Shown: positions 7,912-15,792, counted from the stretch's first letter. The stretch is 21,371 bases of DNA from a bacterium (GCA_024224995.1 JAAENB010000905.1:1-21371), one strand, 5' to 3'. Made by a program: numbers and translations. Notes: generated by a model from the letters alone, not told the origin.

Positions 7912-8595
7912 ATGCTCGATTTCTTAACATTACAGACTACTTCACAAAATCCTACTGCCATTACTATCGTTTATACTGTTTTACTCTCTTTTGTTCTCGC
8001 GACCTCAATCGCCGTGACCTATGAGAAAACCTTTCGAGGATTATCGTATTCACGGAATTTTCTTCAAGCCCTTGTTCTCGGCGCTATTGTGGCCGGGATC
8101 ATTATGCAGGCCATTGGAGACAGCCTGGCCCGGGGCCTTGGCATGCTGGGCGCTCTTGCCATTATCCGGTTCAGGACCAATTTTAAAGATCCGCGAGATA
8201 TTATTTTTATGTTTGCCGCCCTGGCTGTGGGTATTGCTTCGGGAGTGTATGCCTTTACCATTGCCGCCATTGGTACCCTGGGCTTTTGCGCTGCCGCGTT
8301 TGTTCTTCATTATCTCCCAATTGGTTTTACCACCTATTACGACGGCATGCTCCGGTTTAATATTGAAAATACCATTGAAGATAAATCATTACTCGAAGAA
8401 ATTTTACTCGATCATTGCAAACTCTTCGCGCTCATTACCCTGCGGGATGTTTCCCAGGGCAAACGGCTGGACTACGCGTACCATGTTAAACTTAAAAAAA
8501 ATAAAAGAAGTGAAGATCTCATTCATGAGCTCAATTCCATCAGTTCTATTAAAGGAGTTAACCTGCTTCTCCAGGAAACTACCGTAGAACTGTAA
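7912..8595 (+). CDS. DUF4956 family inner-membrane protein
   Basis: A 227-residue membrane protein. Hydrophobic segments lie at about 15-36, 50-68, 72-86 and 97-135. The family signature is RFRTNFKDPRDIIFMFAALA (86-105) followed by VGIASG. The region from about 147 to the end is soluble and could be an ACT/ferredoxin-like domain, a layout recalling MgtC-type proteins (inference). No enzymatic function is established for DUF4956. I know the family as a frequent neighbour of CotH and VTC-domain genes, both present here, so it is a candidate membrane partner or conduit for the VTC enzyme at 12017. TGAGG lies before the ATG, and promoter P2 is just upstream. The next gene starts after 22 bases, indicating an operon. 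Confidence 0.9.
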   Translation: MLDFLTLQTTSQNPTAITIVYTVLLSFVLATSIAVTYEKTFRGLSYSRNFLQALVLGAIVAGIIMQAIGDSLARGLGMLGALAIIRFRTNFKDPRDIIFMFAALAVGIASGVYAFTIAAIGTLGFCAAAFVLHYLPIGFTTYYDGMLRFNIENTIEDKSLLEEILLDHCKLFALITLRDVSQGKRLDYAYHVKLKKNKRSEDLIHELNSISSIKGVNLLLQETTVEL

Positions 8596-8617
8596 GAGAA
8601 CTCGAAAGGTAAACGCT

Positions 8618-10549
8618 ATGCGAAATATTATAAAAAACACATTTTATCTTCTGCTGAGTATAAAAAAAATATACCTGGTATGCTTCTGCGCTCTCGTTAT
8701 TATTGTTGTAATAAATATCACCCATCGTTCGGAGCACGACAATTTCTTCGGTATTGCCGAAAGCAGGGAGATTGTTATTAATTTCGACAAAGCCGTGGAA
8801 ATTAAAAAAATTCACAAAACTCCGGGTCAGACCATCAAAGACGGTGAACTCCTTATTGAACTTGACAGGCCCGAGCTCACAAAGATGATCAGTGACATAT
8901 CTCACCAGCTTGAAGAACTCGAAGCGCAGCTTATTGTTAACACCAATACCATCAAAAACCGGATTAACCAGCTCCGGGTCGAGTTTAAGATTAACAAACA
9001 GCTTCTTGCCGGACTGCAAAGCCTGTCCGGTAAAGAAAACGCTCCCGCTATAAACACCGCCAACCTGCCCAGTCCCATTAAAATCAGGATTAGCAGTCTG
9101 CGGAAAGAATTAGAGCTCCTGGTTACTCCCATTAAGGTAAACATCCGCATGCTTGAAAAACAATTAACCTTGCTCATGGAAGAAAAAGAAAAACTGAATA
9201 TCTTTGCCGCCAGTTCCGGTCTTATTGGTTCCATCAATTTCAAAGAAGGCGAAAAAGTCGCTCCCTTTACTCCCATCATTACTGTCCATACGCGTTCTCC
9301 TTCTTTTGTGAAAGGATATATTCATGAAAATGTTTATAATAAAGTCCGCATCGGCCAGAAAACCACTATTATCTCCATGGCAAACAGGAATATCCGGGCC
9401 ACGGGCGAAGTGATTGGCGTTGGTTCACGGATCATTGAATACCCGGAACGGCTGCGGTTCCGTCCGGAGTTTAAAATCTGGGGGAGAGAAGTTCACATCC
9501 GCATTCCCGGCTCCACGGGTTTTCTTCTGGGGGAAAAAGTTCTTATTAACCCCGCGGGTCTTTCCGCTTCCCATAATTCAAATTTCTTTTTTTCCAAAAC
9601 CGGGTTTGCCAGTGAGAACAGGGATTGCCGCCCCAGGGATATTTCCACGCGGGGGACAACAGTAAGCTGCCCTGTTGAAGCTTCAGGTATTCTCTACCTG
9701 GCGGATATTAAAAAGTACCTGCTCATTAGCGACGAAACCCATAAGAATAAAGCGCTTCTGCATCTTATGGATTTAAACGGCACCATTGTTAAGGAAATCC
9801 CCATAAAAGGCTTAAAGAAAATCAATGATATGGAAGCGGTTTGCAAAGACGGCAAGGGGAATATTTTCCTCATTGCTTCTCAAAGCCGCAACAAAAAAGG
9901 GAAGCGTTCCAAAAAAAGAAAACTCTTTGTATGGCTGAAAAGGAATGGCCAGCAGTTTCAGCTCCATAAAAAAATCGCGCTGTATGATCTTCTCTCGAAA
10001 GCTTCGAGTGATTACAAATACCGGGAATGGGCCCGTTTTCTCTCGGGTTCAATAAAGAACAGTCAGGGTGATATTGACCTTAACATTGAAGGCATGTTTT
10101 TTTACCAGGGCGCTATTATCCTGGGTTTAAAACGCCCGTTCAAAGACGGTTATAAATCGGTTACGCTTAAATTGAATGATATCAAGAGCATTTTTTCCCG
10201 GAAAAAACTTTCCAAAGAGAGTGTTGAGCTGTGGAAAGAATTTTATTTAAAAGATCCCGTTACGGGAAAACCGGCTGCTATTTCCGACCTGTATTACGAC
10301 GGTTCTACCGTTTATATTCTTTCTTTTGTAAAAGGCCCGGCTGCGAAACGCTCAGGTTCTCTCTGGGCCTATTCGATGACAAAAGACAGGGTACGGCATA
10401 TTATGCCGTTTGAGGATATGCAGCCCGAAGGTATTACGGGGAACAGTGATACTGGCGAATTAGTGATAACGTTTGATAATGGTTCGGCAAAACCGTCACA
10501 GGTTTTGCGGATGAAGAAACCAGGGGTTACTGAGCGGGCAGTGGAATAA
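8618..10549 (+). CDS. HlyD-type membrane-fusion protein fused to a DUF3616/phytase-like beta-propeller
   Basis: 643 residues in two parts. N-terminal half: membrane anchor (about 17-34), first half-lipoyl motif (about 48-85), helical coiled-coil region with interruptions (88-195), second half-lipoyl motif around AASSGLIGSINFKEGE (198-213) and a beta-barrel to about 312, typical of periplasmic adaptors of tripartite export systems. C-terminal half (about 350-635): repeated beta phrases DMEAVCKDGKGNIFLI, NIEGMFFYQGAIILGLKRPF, ISDLYYDGSTVYIL and MQPEGIT, resembling DUF3616 or 'esterase-like activity of phytase' propellers. That half should lie in the periplasm. Such a fusion is not a standard adaptor layout. 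The last three codons and the stop lie inside hairpin A2. Same operon as DUF4956. Confidence 0.8.
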   Translation: MRNIIKNTFYLLLSIKKIYLVCFCALVIIVVINITHRSEHDNFFGIAESREIVINFDKAVEIKKIHKTPGQTIKDGELLIELDRPELTKMISDISHQLEELEAQLIVNTNTIKNRINQLRVEFKINKQLLAGLQSLSGKENAPAINTANLPSPIKIRISSLRKELELLVTPIKVNIRMLEKQLTLLMEEKEKLNIFAASSGLIGSINFKEGEKVAPFTPIITVHTRSPSFVKGYIHENVYNKVRIGQKTTIISMANRNIRATGEVIGVGSRIIEYPERLRFRPEFKIWGREVHIRIPGSTGFLLGEKVLINPAGLSASHNSNFFFSKTGFASENRDCRPRDISTRGTTVSCPVEASGILYLADIKKYLLISDETHKNKALLHLMDLNGTIVKEIPIKGLKKINDMEAVCKDGKGNIFLIASQSRNKKGKRSKKRKLFVWLKRNGQQFQLHKKIALYDLLSKASSDYKYREWARFLSGSIKNSQGDIDLNIEGMFFYQGAIILGLKRPFKDGYKSVTLKLNDIKSIFSRKKLSKESVELWKEFYLKDPVTGKPAAISDLYYDGSTVYILSFVKGPAAKRSGSLWAYSMTKDRVRHIMPFEDMQPEGITGNSDTGELVITFDNGSAKPSQVLRMKKPGVTERAVE

Positions 10550-10623
10550 GACCTTTTCGGATTGCTGCGGAACTCACTCCGTTCAGACAGTCCTCACAAC
10601 CCGAAAAGGTCTTATTCCACTGC
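10538..10623. repeat. Long hairpin element, type A, copy 2
   Basis: A perfect 23-bp inverted repeat (10538-10560 against 10601-10623) encloses a 40-nt core (10561-10600) that matches the core at 99-138 in 36 of 40 bases. The left arm covers the last three codons and TAA stop of the adaptor gene, so the element supplies that gene's 3' end. The arm contains GGAATAAG and ends TTTTCGG. The rest of the intergenic stretch to 10717 shows nothing else. Confidence 0.82.
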
Positions 10624-10717
10624 TGATGCTGTTGCTAATCTATAGCTGGTGAGGAATGTGCTTAGGGTTTGCGGGGATGGGGAACTGATTAATTGAGTAT
10701 ATGAGGAATTAACAAGA

Positions 10718-11986
10718 ATGAATAGACCTAAAAATATATCGAAACACTTACTTATTTCTTTCGCATTAGGGGTGTTGTTTTCAGTCAGCACGGGCGCTGA
10801 AGAGAAGGCTAATAAAATATCGTTGAGTGATTTTATTGGTACGGCGAAAAAGGATTTCGCGCTGGTTGCTAATAAAGAAAAAAATTCTTATTTGAGTAAG
10901 GCAGGGGGGAATACTCCCTTTATTGGCAATGTGGAGCTGCGGGGCGGGGTTGATGAAATGGACCTGGAGAAGCAAAAGTATTCGCTGCGGGTTAATCCCC
11001 TGGGTTGGGGTGAGACCGAAAGCCAGGGCAGGCTTTGCGCGGGTACCAAAAATTTTTACCGGACTCAGAAAGAGATTCTCCTGAGTACTGCCTTAAAGGA
11101 CCGGTACCTGCTTGCTCTTGACCTGGTTCACCAGGAGAAACTGTTGGGGATAAACAAAAAGCTGCTGGCCATACATTCGGATATTGTTACGGTATATAAT
11201 TCAAGGGCAAAAAGCACCGGTTTTAATATTGGCGACCTGGTTAAAGCGCGGCAGGATCTTTCCCGGTTAAAACTGGATATCCTGGACCTGGAAAACAGCA
11301 ACAAAAAAGCCGCTTCCCATATTGCCGCCTACCTGGACAGGAAGGGCCCTGTTCTTTTTAACACGGCATCTTTCGTTAGCGAAAAAGAGCTGAAAGAGCG
11401 GGTCTCGGGAAACAGCTTTTCGATTGATAATAAAAACATCTTTCTGGCGCATAACAGGAATTTAGTTAAACTCAAAAAAGGGAAGCTCGATTATGAAATT
11501 TCCGAAGGACGGCGCTACCTCAGCTTTGTTGAACTTTCTTACGAAACCAAAAACAGTTTTAGTTCCCGGGAGAATTATTCCGTTCAAATGGGCCTTACCC
11601 TTCCTTTTGTGAGCTCCGGCACGCTGAAAATTAACAGCAGAAAGCTCAGTTTAATAGAAGAAAAAAGAAAACTCCGGAAATTGAAATGGGACCTGGAAAG
11701 AAATTCAGGGATTATTAAACATGACATGAATACCCTTTTTCGCCAATACGAGCTTCTTTCCCCGGAACCGGGAAAGGCGAATCCTGCGGCGCCCTATTTA
11801 AAACTCGAGGGGATTGACCCGATGACTGTTCTTCTGGTTAAAAAGAAATCCGTGGAATTGGAACTGTCTCTTGAAAACACCAGGCACACTCTTTTTACCC
11901 GGTATGTGGATCTCCTGGAGATCTCGGGATACCTGGTTAAAAAACCCCTGAAGAATTATCTTCTTTCGGGCAGCCGGGAATTATAA
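10718..11986 (+). CDS. TolC-like outer-membrane efflux protein (divergent)
   Basis: 422 residues with a signal peptide (about 1-27, ending near STGA). Long amphipathic helices (about 100-205 and again 235-330) alternate with short beta-prone stretches such as FVELSYETKN and YSVQMGLTLPF, the pattern of the outer-membrane efflux (TolC) family. It is a little shorter than typical TolC proteins and the sequence is divergent, so the assignment rests on pattern and on context: it directly follows a membrane-fusion protein. Expected role: trimeric outer-membrane duct joined to the adaptor. GAGG lies 11 bases before ATG, a loose spacing. The 168-base gap from the adaptor gene contains hairpin A2; the VTC gene follows after 30 bases. 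Confidence 0.65.
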   Translation: MNRPKNISKHLLISFALGVLFSVSTGAEEKANKISLSDFIGTAKKDFALVANKEKNSYLSKAGGNTPFIGNVELRGGVDEMDLEKQKYSLRVNPLGWGETESQGRLCAGTKNFYRTQKEILLSTALKDRYLLALDLVHQEKLLGINKKLLAIHSDIVTVYNSRAKSTGFNIGDLVKARQDLSRLKLDILDLENSNKKAASHIAAYLDRKGPVLFNTASFVSEKELKERVSGNSFSIDNKNIFLAHNRNLVKLKKGKLDYEISEGRRYLSFVELSYETKNSFSSRENYSVQMGLTLPFVSSGTLKINSRKLSLIEEKRKLRKLKWDLERNSGIIKHDMNTLFRQYELLSPEPGKANPAAPYLKLEGIDPMTVLLVKKKSVELELSLENTRHTLFTRYVDLLEISGYLVKKPLKNYLLSGSREL

Positions 11987-12016
11987 AGAGAATTATAAAT
12001 AAGGAGAAAATTTAAT

Positions 12017-12862
12017 ATGAATACTCTACACAGATCTGTACGGACAAAAACAAAAAAAAGAAAACCCGATATGGAACGGTATGAGCTGAAATATACCATT
12101 CCCGAATATATGATCAATCCCATTAGCGACTATCTCTCTATTTACTGCTCTCCTGATGAATACTCGGAAAAATCAAAGGACGGATTTTACCGTATCAATA
12201 ATCTCTATTTCGACTCCGATTCCTTTCTCTTTCTGAGAAGAAAACTCAATGAAGTTCCGGACCGCTTTAACATGCGCATTCGGTCCTACGGCGAACATCC
12301 CCGTCCTCCCTATTTCCTGGAGATCAAAAATAAATCAATCGATATTGTAAAAAAATACCGCGCCAAAACCTATACCAAACAACTGGAAAACCTGTTCAGT
12401 GAACCCGGCACGCAAACATCCGGCTCCTGCTGCGGAGATATCACCCCTGGTATTCTTCAATTTGTTTCCCTTGCCCAGACCTATAATGCCACTCCCAAAA
12501 TACTTACCCAATACGACCGCCGGGCTTTTGTCTCTACTGTGGACGACTACGCCCGCGTTACCTTTGACAAAAACCTCTGTTACCAAAACCATCAAAACTA
12601 CTCTGTGGTCCCTAACAATAGTTTGATGATACCCTATGATAATACTACCCTTTTTGATTCCGGCTCCACTGTTATCCTGGAACTTAAATGCCCCTCTCTC
12701 CAGGTTCCCTACTGGATGATAGATCTGGTTAAAACTTTTAATCTTAAACGGCGAGGGTTTTCCAAATACGCTACCGGTGTTGCTGAAGTTCTCAATCAAT
12801 TTCAATACGATAAAAGCGACAGAGACTCCATTACCGGGCGACAAAGGCTCAACATTCGTTAA
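12017..12862 (+). CDS. VTC-domain polyphosphate polymerase
   Basis: 281 residues, almost entirely one VTC domain of the triphosphate-tunnel superfamily. Visible signatures in order: RYELKY (21-26), LYFDSD (63-68), MRIRSYG (86-92, the paired tunnel arginines), FLEIK (100-104), KKYRAK (112-117), YDRRAF (166-171), ARVTFD (179-184), LELKC (221-225) and FSKY (248-251). In eukaryotic VTC4 this fold makes polyphosphate from ATP on a metal-bound tunnel lined by such Arg, Lys and Glu residues. Here the protein has no membrane segment, so coupling to the membrane would need a partner, plausibly DUF4956. The start uses AGGAG ten bases upstream; Met19 is an alternative without a clear ribosome site. It ends the run begun at 7912. 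Confidence 0.9.
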   Translation: MNTLHRSVRTKTKKRKPDMERYELKYTIPEYMINPISDYLSIYCSPDEYSEKSKDGFYRINNLYFDSDSFLFLRRKLNEVPDRFNMRIRSYGEHPRPPYFLEIKNKSIDIVKKYRAKTYTKQLENLFSEPGTQTSGSCCGDITPGILQFVSLAQTYNATPKILTQYDRRAFVSTVDDYARVTFDKNLCYQNHQNYSVVPNNSLMIPYDNTTLFDSGSTVILELKCPSLQVPYWMIDLVKTFNLKRRGFSKYATGVAEVLNQFQYDKSDRDSITGRQRLNIR

Positions 12863-12932
12863 GGTTGATTTCATAAATTTTCCTCAAATATCCCTTTTTT
12901 TATGATTTTTGCCTGTTTTTCTTTCATTTTCC

Positions 12933-12962
12933 TGTCCGGTATTTTTTTTCCGGTTGTAATAT
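12933..12962 (+). promoter_or_regulatory. Putative promoter P3 (TGKCCGGT-N14-TGTA motif)
   Basis: TGTCCGGT (12933-12940), 14 bases, TG, TAATAT (12957-12962), with T-rich DNA upstream. It has the same arrangement as the sites at 2403 and 7849. It would start a transcript with a leader of about 90 nt into the PqqD-like gene. Confidence 0.5.
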
Positions 12963-12971
12963 ACAGGGTGG

Positions 12972-13023
12972 GAGAAACAAGGAAAGCTATCGCTTTTCAA
13001 TAGAATTACTTCTTGTTTTTCTC
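12972..13023 (+). promoter_or_regulatory. Possible leader RNA hairpin before the PqqD-like gene
   Basis: GAGAAACAAG (12972-12981) can pair with CTTGTTTTTCTC (13012-13023) with a two-base bulge. A small hairpin, AAAGC/GCTTT (12983-12996), lies inside. It sits between P3 and the ribosome site. The function is unknown, and no riboswitch class is recognised. Confidence 0.3.
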
Positions 13024-13058
13024 GCCAGTGCATATAGAATGCCATTCAGGAGGTTTTC

Positions 13059-13310
13059 ATGAACGTTGAACAGGCATACGCCAACCTGGCTTTAAGCGAA
13101 AACGGGTTTCTTTTTGATGCCCTTACGGGCAATACCTTTTCTCTGAATAAAACCGGCAAACTGATCCTGCAAGGTCTTATTAAAGGCGAATCCCGGGACC
13201 AGCTTACTGCCGATATTATTGACCGGTTTGAAATTACGGAAGATATTGCCCATAAAGATATTCAGCAGTTTATTCATCACCTTAAAGAAATGGGCGTTAT
13301 TCCAAAATGA
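13059..13310 (+). CDS. PqqD-like small protein
   Basis: 83 residues resembling the PqqD family: an N-terminal beta part, LSENGFLFDALTGNTFSLN (12-30), then NKTGKLILQGLIKGESRDQL, a winged-helix-like helical part, and a C-terminal helix with FIHHLKEMGVI. PqqD domains usually bind a peptide substrate and hand it to a modifying enzyme. No precursor peptide or radical-SAM protein is seen nearby, so here it may instead bind a protein partner. AGGAGGT four bases upstream is a strong ribosome site, and the 16 bases GGAGGTTTTCATGAAC are identical to those at the first CotH start. The stop overlaps the next start by four bases (ATGA). Confidence 0.75.
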   Translation: MNVEQAYANLALSENGFLFDALTGNTFSLNKTGKLILQGLIKGESRDQLTADIIDRFEITEDIAHKDIQQFIHHLKEMGVIPK

Positions 13311-14404
13311 AAAAAAATATTCGCATTGCTGTTACCGGTTTAAACGCCGGTGACAATCCCGGCCCTGGTGTTCCTGTTATTCGGGGTATTCGTGCCGCTG
13401 GTGAGTTTTCTAACCTGCCCGGCTCCGAAATCGTTGGGCTTACGTATGATCCCCTTGATCCCGGGATCTTCCTGGAAAATATATGCGATCATGCCTACCT
13501 CATGCCCTACCCTTCGGAAGGCGCCTTTTCCTTACTGGAAAGAATTAAAGAGATCCATGCCAAAACCCCGCTCGATGTTATTATCCCTACTCTTGACTCG
13601 GAACTGGCTGCTTTTATTACTATTGAACAGGATATGGCTGCCCTTGGTATTAAATCCTTTCTTCCTTCCAAAAGCGCTCTTGAACTCCGTTCCAAAGCCC
13701 GGTTCAGTGAACTGAGCACGGAGCTGAATATCCCTGTTCCCCGGGGACAGGCCATTAGCGATCCTTCTGTGCTGAGAACTATTGATAAAGATTTTAACTT
13801 TCCAATCATGATCAAAGGCCAGTTCTATGACGCCTATGTTGCCTACTCTCCTATGGAAGCTGAGCATTTTTTTCGTAAGATCAGCTCTGAGTGGGGTCTT
13901 CCCATTATTATCCAGGAATTTATTGTTGGTGATGAATACGATGTGGCCGCTCTCGGTGACGGTTCCGGTAAGTGCATTGGTGCTGTTCCCATGAAAAAAT
14001 TACAGCTTACGGAAAAAGGGAAAGCCTGGGGCGGCGTTACCATTCTGGACCCCGAAATGAACCATTTCGTTAAAGAAATTATGGCTAAAATAAAATGGAA
14101 AGGGCCATGCGAACTGGAGATTATGAAAAGTAAAAAAGATAATTCTTTCTATCTCCTGGAGATCAATCCCCGCTTCCCTGCCTGGTGCTTCCTGGCTGTT
14201 GGCGCGGGCCAGAACCTCCAGTGGGCTACGGTGAAACTGGCCCTTGGTGAACCGGTTTCTCCTTTTGAAAATTATTCGGTTGGTACCATGTTCATTAGAA
14301 GCTCCATTGATCATATTTACCCTTTAAGCGATTACCGGGAAATTACCACTTCCGGTGAATTGCACCGCCCCCCTGCCCGGAAGTCCGGAGGCTCAGATGC
14401 CTAA
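13307..14404 (+). CDS. ATP-grasp domain protein (carboxylate-amine ligase type)
   Basis: 365 residues. N-terminal pre-ATP-grasp domain with VTGLNAGDNPGPGVPVIRG (9-27), like the carbamoyl-phosphate-synthase-large-chain type. The ATP-grasp fold spans about 115-310: IMIKGQFYDAY with Lys170, PIIIQEFIVGDEYDV (199-213) as hinge and nucleotide site, and GPCELEI...LLEINPRFPAW with Glu285 and Asn287 as probable magnesium ligands. These residues suggest an active enzyme that joins a carboxylate to an amine using ATP. Substrates are unknown. It is translationally coupled to the PqqD-like gene (ATGA overlap) and overlaps the decarboxylase gene by eight bases, so the three products are probably made together and used in one pathway. 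Confidence 0.85.
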   Translation: MKKNIRIAVTGLNAGDNPGPGVPVIRGIRAAGEFSNLPGSEIVGLTYDPLDPGIFLENICDHAYLMPYPSEGAFSLLERIKEIHAKTPLDVIIPTLDSELAAFITIEQDMAALGIKSFLPSKSALELRSKARFSELSTELNIPVPRGQAISDPSVLRTIDKDFNFPIMIKGQFYDAYVAYSPMEAEHFFRKISSEWGLPIIIQEFIVGDEYDVAALGDGSGKCIGAVPMKKLQLTEKGKAWGGVTILDPEMNHFVKEIMAKIKWKGPCELEIMKSKKDNSFYLLEINPRFPAWCFLAVGAGQNLQWATVKLALGEPVSPFENYSVGTMFIRSSIDHIYPLSDYREITTSGELHRPPARKSGGSDA

Positions 14405-15752
14405 AGAAACATATGAAAGACCCGTTATAATTAAACATCAAAGCGGCCCGGGCAATAAATTCGGCAGAAGCAGGGTTACCAGGGTCATGTCCCATATTGA
14501 CGGGTTCGCGGTTAAGGATCTCGCCCGTGATTTCGGCTCTCCCCTGTTTGTTTTTAGTGAAAAAACAATCCGGCAAAATTACCGCGATGCCTTTCGCAGT
14601 TTCAATCTCCGCTACCCGAAAGTGAGCTTTGCCTGGTCATATAAAACAAACTACCTGGACGCGGTTTGCGCGGTCTTTCACAGCGAAGGTGCCCGGGCCG
14701 AAGTGGTGAGTGAATACGAATTTGCCATGGCAAGGAGAATTGGTGTTCCCGGGAATTCCATTATTTTCAACGGCCCCTATAAACCGTACCATGCCCTTGT
14801 TACTGCCGTTTCCGAAGGCGCCTGTATCCATATTGACCACTACGATGAACTCTTTTTGCTGGAACAGATTGCCGGGGAAATGAACCGTACTATTGACGTT
14901 GGTATTCGCCTTAACATGGATACCGGGATCTATCCCTCCTGGGACCGGTTTGGCTTTAACTTTGATAATTCCGAAGCCCTGGATGCTGCCAGGAGAATGT
15001 TTGCCGGGGGCAAGCTCAGGATCAATGGCGTCCATACCCACATTGGTACCTGCGTGCTGGAACCCGCGGCCTTCGGAAAAGCGGTTGAAAAACTGGTGCT
15101 CTTTACCAGGCAGGTTGAATCGGAACTGAATTTCAAAATTGAATATATTGACATTGGCGGCGGGTTTCCCTCATGCAGCACCCTGCACGAGCAGTATGCT
15201 CCGGGTGAAGAATCTAATCCGCCCATTGACGCCTATGCTGAGGCTATTACCTCTTCGCTGCTTGCCGGAGGGTTTTCCCCGGACAGGCTCCCTACCCTGG
15301 TGCTGGAAACCGGGCGTGCCCTTATTGATGACGCGGGGTTTTGCGTGACCTCGGTTGTGGCAAACAAACGCCTGGCAAACGGGAGCCGTTCTTTAGTGAT
15401 CGACGCCGGGGTTAATTCGCTTTTTACCTCTTTCTGGTATAAACACGCGGTTTACCCGGTGGATGAAAAAAACGGTATGTTCGAAGAGACTGCTATTTAT
15501 GGTCCGCTGTGCATGAATATCGATGTTGTTCGCCCGTCAATGCGGCTGCCGGCGCTGGACCCGGGCGACTTGCTGGTTATTGGGCCTGTTGGCGCGTATA
15601 ATGTGAGCCAGTGGCTGCAGTTTATTCGGATGAGGCCGGCTGTTGTTATGATTGGTGAGAATGGTGAGGTGGCGAAGATTAGAGACGAAGAAAATATTGA
15701 TGCCATAAAAAACTGGGAACATGTTCCCGCGTGGTTAAAGGAGAAGAAATGA
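14397..15752 (+). CDS. Fold-III PLP-dependent decarboxylase (LysA/Orn-DAP-Arg type)
   Basis: 451 residues from the ATG at 14397, which has GGAGG five bases upstream; an in-frame ATG at 14355 lacks this and lies deep in the previous gene. Alanine-racemase-like barrel with the PLP lysine in SYKTNY (Lys83), HTHIGT (213-218), the phosphate-binding DIGGGF (252-257), ETGR (304-307), and, from the other subunit in known dimers, GPLCMNID with Cys372. Close relatives decarboxylate diaminopimelate, ornithine, arginine or carboxynorspermidine. SYKTN replaces the commoner Y-x-x-K-AN form and the spacing is unusual, so I do not assign a substrate. As last gene of the PqqD/ATP-grasp trio it may prepare or trim an amino acid for the ligase rather than serve lysine synthesis. 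Confidence 0.87.
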   Translation: MPKETYERPVIIKHQSGPGNKFGRSRVTRVMSHIDGFAVKDLARDFGSPLFVFSEKTIRQNYRDAFRSFNLRYPKVSFAWSYKTNYLDAVCAVFHSEGARAEVVSEYEFAMARRIGVPGNSIIFNGPYKPYHALVTAVSEGACIHIDHYDELFLLEQIAGEMNRTIDVGIRLNMDTGIYPSWDRFGFNFDNSEALDAARRMFAGGKLRINGVHTHIGTCVLEPAAFGKAVEKLVLFTRQVESELNFKIEYIDIGGGFPSCSTLHEQYAPGEESNPPIDAYAEAITSSLLAGGFSPDRLPTLVLETGRALIDDAGFCVTSVVANKRLANGSRSLVIDAGVNSLFTSFWYKHAVYPVDEKNGMFEETAIYGPLCMNIDVVRPSMRLPALDPGDLLVIGPVGAYNVSQWLQFIRMRPAVVMIGENGEVAKIRDEENIDAIKNWEHVPAWLKEKK

Positions 15753-15792
15753 TTTCGTTGTGCGGGAGCAGTTGATTATATTTGGTGCGTGC

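Noticed and set aside
12017..12862. CYTH adenylate cyclase or thiamine triphosphatase instead of VTC
   Set aside because: The same superfamily, but YDRRAF, LELK...FSKY and the overall length follow the VTC pattern, and the DUF4956/CotH context agrees.
13040..13062. Seven-codon frame whose TGA overlaps the PqqD start
   Set aside because: It has no ribosome site of its own, and most of it is the Shine-Dalgarno region of the PqqD-like gene. It is unlikely to be a leader peptide or RiPP precursor.
14355..14396. Longer N-terminus for the PLP decarboxylase
   Set aside because: The upstream ATG lies well inside the ATP-grasp gene without a ribosome site, whereas GGAGG lies five bases before the ATG at 14397.
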